A stretch of DNA of 64,000 bases from Hippasteria phrygiana (Eukaryota; Echinodermata; Asteroidea; Valvatida; Goniasteridae): NCBI GenBank assembly GCA_037893225.1, contig JAZGUH010000156.1:248001-312000 (forward strand). Reading direction: 5' to 3'. The notes beneath the pieces are model-generated. The model ran no database searches. It saw nothing but the letters and a program-made list of their open reading frames with translations, and had not been told where the DNA came from. Positions 58,487 through 64,000 of the stretch are shown here, in pieces. Within the stretch, counting starts at the first letter, position 1. The number at the start of each line of letters is the position of its first letter. Made by a program: the position numbers and the translations under genes.

Positions 58487-60576
58487 GGTTTTCCCGGACG
58501 ATTTCGCAAAATGTGCACATTAATTTGTAAAGGATGCATTCGTTTTCGTGCGAAATAGAATGAACGTTCACATCCCGTTTTCTATTTAACAATTGATAAT
58601 TCTAATTCCATAAAGGTGCATTCAGACGTAAAAAATAAGCGTACGATTTCCCGAATGTGCACTGAATTAGTAATTGATAATTCATTTTAGCGCGAATTCG
58701 AATGCACATCTGCAATCCTGTTTTCCTTTCAATTTATCACCAATCTATTTCGCTAAATGTGCAGCCGATTTTCCGCGCAGTGCTTTTTTAATGTATGCCT
58801 GGTCAAGCATTGGAATTCATTTATGTGTTAACAAAAGTAACATATGGGGAACTAACTAGGTGGTCTAGTCTTTTGAAACATACCAACTATTGTAATAAAT
58901 CCTATCTAAACACCTAAGCTGAAGAAAATCGTTCTTTCTTTGCTCAACATTTGCCACGATTGCATCATATAGCCAGATTTCACAGTTCACACAGCCCTCC
59001 TAAAATATCAAATAATGGCTGCAAGGGGGAGATACAGATGAGTCTCAGACGTTGACCGAAATCGCCTCATCGGTGCCTTTGAGGCTGACGACGCTGACTA
59101 CCTGGAGGTTGCAAATACGCTGGGCATCAACCACTCAACGGCCAGATCAACGGTTGGCATATAATCTCCGAGATGGTCGTCGTAACAAGCTGCCAAAAGG
59201 AGGACCAATAAACCAGAAGGTTGACGACGACATGAGAGATGCCCTTCAACGATATCTAGATGATAACCCCCTGATGACTTTGAGTCAACTAAATTCTAAA
59301 CTGCGAGCTGATCTTCCCAATAAGCCCTTCGTGACAACTAGTACCATCGCCAGAACTCTAGATGGCATGCTTATAACTCTTAAACTAGCGGGAAAAGTTC
59401 CAGAACAGAGGAATTCGCCACGAGTATTGGATGTACGAGTTGTCTGCAAACTGGTTTCTCTAGCATGGTGTCCTTGGACACACTGTGTACATTGACGAGA
59501 CTGGCTACAACGTATGGACCCGTCGGTCTTATGGTCGCGCTCCTCGTGGAGTGCCAGCAAGACGTTCCGTCAATGGCCAGAGATGTGACGTTTGCCATTT
59601 CTGGTGAGGTTGGACTTGTGGCTCACAGAATATCATCAGAGACTGTGACGAGAGCGACTTTTGAGGAGTTCTTAGCGACAACTGTACAAGAATGTCGGAT
59701 GCTCTTCCCCGCAGATTAACGCATATAATCTGATATATGACAACGCTCGTCCCCATATCCGAGCCCAACTACCTCCTGATGCCGGCAATTTTATCATCAA
59801 GCTGCTGCCCCCCTACTCGCCATTCTTAAATCCAACGGAAATGGCGCACTCAGCTTTCAAGGCGGGAGTGAAGCGCACGCTGGAGATACCTGAATGGCAG
59901 GACAGATTTGGAGACCAAGAAGCAGCATGCAGGCCAAGCTGGTGTGAACCTGCAAGTCTGGAGATCCCTCCGTCTCCAGGAGGTGGCTGCACTCAACGTT
60001 GGAGAGGTGACACCTACGAAATGCACTGCATGGTACAACCATTCTTAGACATATCTCCCACGATGTCTTGGCAGACAGGTCATTGACAATAGACAATCGA
60101 ACTGATAAAATGAGAGAGAAAAGACATTAAGATTAAGAGAAAGAACACATTAATGATCAATTAGCCCTACAATACATTGATTAATTAATGAATTAATCCA
60201 AATCGTATCATTAATTGTATAGGCATATATACTTTATTTAAATTGAATGCAGAATATGCGAATTTGAATTATAACAAATGAAACAGAATATTCAATTCAG
60301 GCCGTGTCACACTGACAATTCGAATTTCAGCGAAATAGATTGCACCTTCCTAATAATCGGCCATGCATACGTCAAACCGAAAACCTAATCGCGTATTTGT
60401 AATCGTTTAAGTGAAACGTTATGCACATTCATTTATTTGAATGACACAAAATGAAACCGAATGCTCGTTTTTGCGAAAATGAAACCCGGATATACGCCCT
60501 TTTCAAAATCACCGCGAAATTGAATTAAAGTTTTACAAATCCAAATGCACATTTTGCGAAATCGTCTGGGAAAACC
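58487..60576 (+). mobile_element. Tc1/IS630-type transposon with broken transposase, 2090 bp
   Basis: Terminal repeats start GGTTTTCCCGGACGATTTCG and match for over 30 bp at the inverted right end. TA flanks both sides (58485-58486, 60577-60578). It is the parent type for the deletion derivatives at 606 and 5540. Confidence 0.88.
59014..60049 (+). pseudogene. IS630/Tc1-superfamily transposase, frameshifted
   Basis: The reading starts MAARGRYR, meets an early TGA (59038), then shows an HTH (LEVANTLGINHSTARSTV) and after frameshifts VYIDETGYNVWTRRSYGRAP (first Asp at 59494), YDNARPH (second Asp at 59739) and LPPYSPFLNPTE (Glu at 59838). 32 residues separate the second Asp from the Glu. The C-terminal frame ends near 60049 (TAWYNHS). 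It is inactive through at least four lesions. Confidence 0.85.
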
Positions 60577-60693
60577 TATATTAACAAAACAAAGATGTGG
60601 AGCAATATAACAGAACGAATTTAATAAGACCAACCAGATGGGAACTAGGGCCAAAATGGCAGAGGGAATTGGGAGGGGGTCATCACCCGGGCA

Positions 60694-60855
60694 GTGGCGT
60701 ATCCAGCGGGGTAAGGGGGTAAGGGAAGGACTCCCCCCGGAGGCATTTGAGGCCTTATTAAAAAAATCCAAAAATAAAGTGCTTTTTAAGGGTACGATTT
60801 TAAGACGATTTGGACGTTGTTTGCTCCCCCCCCCCCCCCCCCGGCACAAGCTGGA
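60694..60855. mobile_element. hAT-like MITE, same family as 13351-13507
   Basis: The left CAGTGGCGTATCCAGC and inverted right CAGTAGCCTATCCAGC share the interior ('gattttaagacg', 'gacgttgtttgc') with 13351. A C-run lies near the right end. No exact flanking octamer is seen. A further G-run follows at 60926-60945. Confidence 0.65.
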
Positions 60856-60969
60856 TAGGCTACTGGCCGATCTTGAGGAAATTCAGCAGGGAGAAAATAA
60901 AGAGACGGCGTTTTTGTCAATCGCCGGGGGGGGGGGGGGGGGGGGAACAGGCCGACAACACAGTTAAGT

Positions 60970-61967
60970 TAACTCCCGAATTACCAACAGAAATTGTTAC
61001 ACTGTGAATATTCATATAGCCAGTATGTAGAGTATACTTTATTACACATGTACTTGATACATGTGATTATTCTTAAAAGTTCAAAGCTAAAACAATGCAT
61101 ATTATTTTACTATGTACACACAGCCTATTAAAAAATATCACTAATTTGATATGACTGAATACAATTTTAAGCAGTTCAATTAATTGAAGACCCATACACC
61201 CAAATAAAATTGATAACGAAAAAAAATAATCAATTAACTTATGATTATACATTAAATGTCTAAATTCATCTCTATTAGTTGGTTACACTGGAATATACCA
61301 TTATTATATTACAGAAATTTATCTATTACATGAGACAATACTAAACCAATTTGCTTTCTGATTCAACTTTATAGCAGCAATTTTAAAACTGTCTGCATTC
61401 ATTATACACAATCAATGTATTCCAATATATGCCCTTCTGTCGCATTGTTTTCCTTTCCCAAAGGAAATTGATGTGAATGTTAAATGCAAACGGAAGATTC
61501 TAGGTCAGTATGAATAATGTCAAAATTCTTAATCAGAATTTGTTCTAACTATTCCCAACCTACATGTACACTGTAGTATGTACCATTCCTATTTTATGCT
61601 CGATACTTTCCTAGATATCGGTAGTGTAAAGAAAAGAAAAAAAACTAGACCTTCCTTCGTTTTCCTTTCAAATACATGTGTACTTGTACATTAATCACTG
61701 ATTAGTTTTTGTTTTGTTTGTTTTTATGTGTTTTAAATTTTTTTTAACTACCTTAAAAAAAAGGCATGGTAGAATTGTTTTGGGTGTTATATGACACTAT
61801 CAACTGTACAAATCAAACTTGTTTTTTTATTACCGGTACAAAGTTACATTTCTTCTTTGTCGCTTTCTTTGGCACAAACTTGACCAGTTGGTGTAAGCAT
61901 TCCTACCTCCATGTTTAAACTAACTCAATTCAAGTAATTTCTTAACGGGTAAGGTGCATGTGTTGCA
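60970..61967. other. AT-rich intergenic stretch, no gene seen
   Basis: No coding motif or terminal repeat recognised. Confidence 0.5.
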
Positions 61968-61971
61968 TTAA

Positions 61972-62571
61972 AGGGACACATTGCCTTCAAATGTCATGAA
62001 ATTTTGCTGTTTAGAAATGTTCCTTATCTTTTATAAGAGTTGTTCATGGAAAAAAACCACGTATAATGTGTTGTAATTAGTGAGTAGTGATTACAAAACA
62101 AAACATTTTGCGCTTACCCCTGACATTTGACCCGCGAAACATAGACTTATTTCCAGTACTAAATACCACCGTCTAAATAATGCGCAAAATACGCTGTAAG
62201 AGTCTTTAGGCTGGCACCGCAGCCAGTGGCCTTGTGAACCTATCAGATGATCGCCAGGTACAATTCTCTATCTCGCGACACATCGCCAGTGCTGCGCGCC
62301 GTGCCACAGTACATCAAAATGGATCAACAGAACGTACTTCAACCAGATGCGACTGGAAATACGACTGGTGAACATGGTCCGCCATTTTGTGGAGTCAAAA
62401 ATTTGGTTCTACAAAATGGCGGACCATTATTTGTCACGAAATTAAACATAAACCACGCAATTTGAACGGATAGTTATGTGAATCTTTATATTCCACTTTT
62501 AAAAAAGCTTCCCAACCATATCCATTTCAGTTTTATAGCCCAATTTGCAACATCCAAAGCAATGTATCCCT
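61972..62571. mobile_element. TTAA-flanked MITE (AGGGACACATTGCC ends), 600 bp
   Basis: Left AGGGACACATTGCCTT and inverted right AGGGATACATTGCTTT lie directly inside TTAA (61968-61971, 62572-62575). This is consistent with piggyBac-type mobilisation. An internal hairpin with perfect 17-bp arms lies at 62374-62427. Confidence 0.75.
62374..62427. repeat. 17-bp perfect-arm hairpin
   Basis: ATGGTCCGCCATTTTGT at 62374-62390 and its exact complement at 62411-62427 surround a 20-nt loop, inside the TTAA MITE. Confidence 0.85.
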
Positions 62572-62753
62572 TTAAGGACCCCCTGTTGAAACGGATTGGA
62601 ATGTTGACAAAAATGTAATGGACTTGAAAGAAATCGGCGAGAGTTTACAATAAGCCAGTTACAGGTCATTCGGGATAACTAATGTGCGCATCGCGAACGC
62701 CCAATGTGGTCCCATATTATGTCAGCAATTTTATCCCGAATAACCTTTGATCC

Positions 62754-63376
62754 CGGGCCAATTTCACGGAGCTGCTCATCATCAGCACACAAAAATCTTG
62801 CTGAGTTAAATCAGGTCAAGTACCAGCCAAAAGGTCACGCGGGATTTGCATGCTAAGGCCAACGAACAAAACTTGTTGTGTTGCCCTTGGACCAACCGAC
62901 CGTAAAAATTCATCTGGGTCGGCATTGTTTTTGTTGTTGTAAAAAAAGATAAAAATATCAATAAAAACATAACTCAGCCTCTCTATCTCAAAAAGTGTTT
63001 GTATTTGATGTACTTTCTTTATGTTATGCGTATTTTCATGTAAAAAAACGAAACCAGTGGGTTTGTTCATGGTTCGTTCAATGTTTAGGCCTAATAAACA
63101 CGCCAGGGTGAGCGTGAATAATACTTTAAAAAAAATAATTCTTTAATTAAAGAGAAGCATGATGTTTTAATTCACTCCGAAATATCTTCAGTCCTCACTG
63201 TACCTCATTGGGGACAAGACCGAAATTAAACGATCTTTTCCAATTTTTCCTGTCCGAGGGCAATACAACAATTTCAATTTTCACATCAAAATTTTGTTGG
63301 TAATCCTGTATTTACCAAGGAAGAATTTTCATGCTCAGCAAATTTTTGTGCTGAGCACCGCCGTGAAATTGACCCC
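62754..63376. mobile_element. MITE of the GGGCCAATTTCA family, 623 bp
   Basis: Left GGGCCAATTTCACGGAGCTG and inverted right GGGGTCAATTTCACGGCGGT, with subterminal 'tgctcagcacaaaaat'-like words on both sides. Related to 6298-6654. Confidence 0.68.
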
Positions 63377-64000
63377 TGGACTACTTCATTGAGATATACA
63401 TGTAGCACACTGAACTGGCTTATTCTAAAGATTTTATTCACCAGTTTTATCATGATTAAAAATAAATTCCAGGTTGCTGTAAATGAATGAGAAAATACAT
63501 CTGAACGACTAGTCAAATTTGACTACATGTACAATCAAATAATTCAACTACATTCTGTTACAATGATTGTCTGAATACAAAATATACACTAAAGAATTCA
63601 GAATTCAAAATTCATCTTCAATACACAACAAATGAAACATATACATGTAAAAATTAGTATTCTATCTAGAGCTATTACATACCCAAACAAGCTACATATA
63701 CAGTATAATAAATCTTTTGGGTTTATAGAGCTATGATGCAGCAGCAGATATACACGTAAGCAGCATTATACAGTCATAAGCCTTAATCGACACCTTCCTA
63801 CCGAAGCAAAAGTTCCTTTGTAGGGCTGTTAATTTTCTAATAATTTAGTATTCGATTATTCGAAACTGGGTTTGATCGAATATTCAAATATTCGATACCG
63901 GTACGGCGCCGATCAAGTTTTTCACGGGTCAGCTGAAATTGAATGCCGCGCCGGTAAAAAGTTGTACGCAAAGCACGCTGGTGATTTATGTGCACAATTA
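63377..64000. other. Terminal stretch, no gene seen
   Basis: AT-rich sequence with a few 'ttcgaatattcgat'-type words near 63850. The window ends without a recognised feature. Confidence 0.45.

Overview
The window looks like animal nuclear DNA from a marine invertebrate. The evidence is GT-AG introns with intact reading frames, CpG-rich and AT-rich patches, many non-LTR retrotransposon fragments, and dozens of small inverted-repeat transposons (MITEs). A deuterostome, possibly an echinoderm such as a sea star, is my best guess. That guess rests on remembered repeat-family flavour and was not checked by search. Real protein-coding content is low. I support two intact cytochrome P450 genes and one intact repeat-protein gene. 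The remaining coding signal is transposon-derived or pseudogenic.

Layout. (1) 1-6.1 kb: a paralogous block holding an unrecognised minus-strand gene (ATG at 5378, stop at 3306) with seven near-identical 48-residue repeats, surrounded by Tc1/mariner-like elements and a 1.4 kb fold-back transposon. (2) 6.3-16.7 kb: a transposon nest. It holds a 3.5 kb APE-type LINE interrupted by a hAT-like MITE with an exact 8-bp target duplication, two inverted copies of a CG-rich CGTCG repeat, a palindromic field of CCGAAGGTTC words, and a 57-bp-arm hairpin. (3) 16.5-47.8 kb: a direct tandem segmental duplication (unit 1 16475-29522, unit 2 29697-47780). Each unit carries one complete four-exon CYP4-clan P450 gene of 507 residues. 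The copies differ at 16 residues, 12 of them in two short stretches likely to be substrate-recognition regions. Later insertions differ between units (a hAT-like element in unit 1; a truncated LINE in an intron and a 5.3 kb block in unit 2), so each unit shows the empty site of the other. (4) 47.8-52.4 kb: mostly featureless, with small MITEs. (5) 51.6-57.2 kb: a second, dead copy of the repeat-protein gene, split by a nearly full-length L2-like LINE. (6) 57.2-60.6 kb: two related TA-target transposons joined end to end, one with a broken IS630/Tc1-type transposase. (7) 60.6-64 kb: further MITEs and AT-rich sequence.

How the parts relate. The two P450s are predicted ER-membrane mono-oxygenases under near-identical promoters (CRE octamer plus TATA box). 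They appear to be diverging in coding sequence and in 5' leader structure. The repeat-protein gene is the best candidate for an undescribed family: it has a helical N-terminus, an array expanding by 3-unit blocks, and a hydrophobic glycine-zipper C-terminus. Its function is unknown. All statements of family, orientation and duplication come from reading the sequence by eye; no alignment or database search was run.
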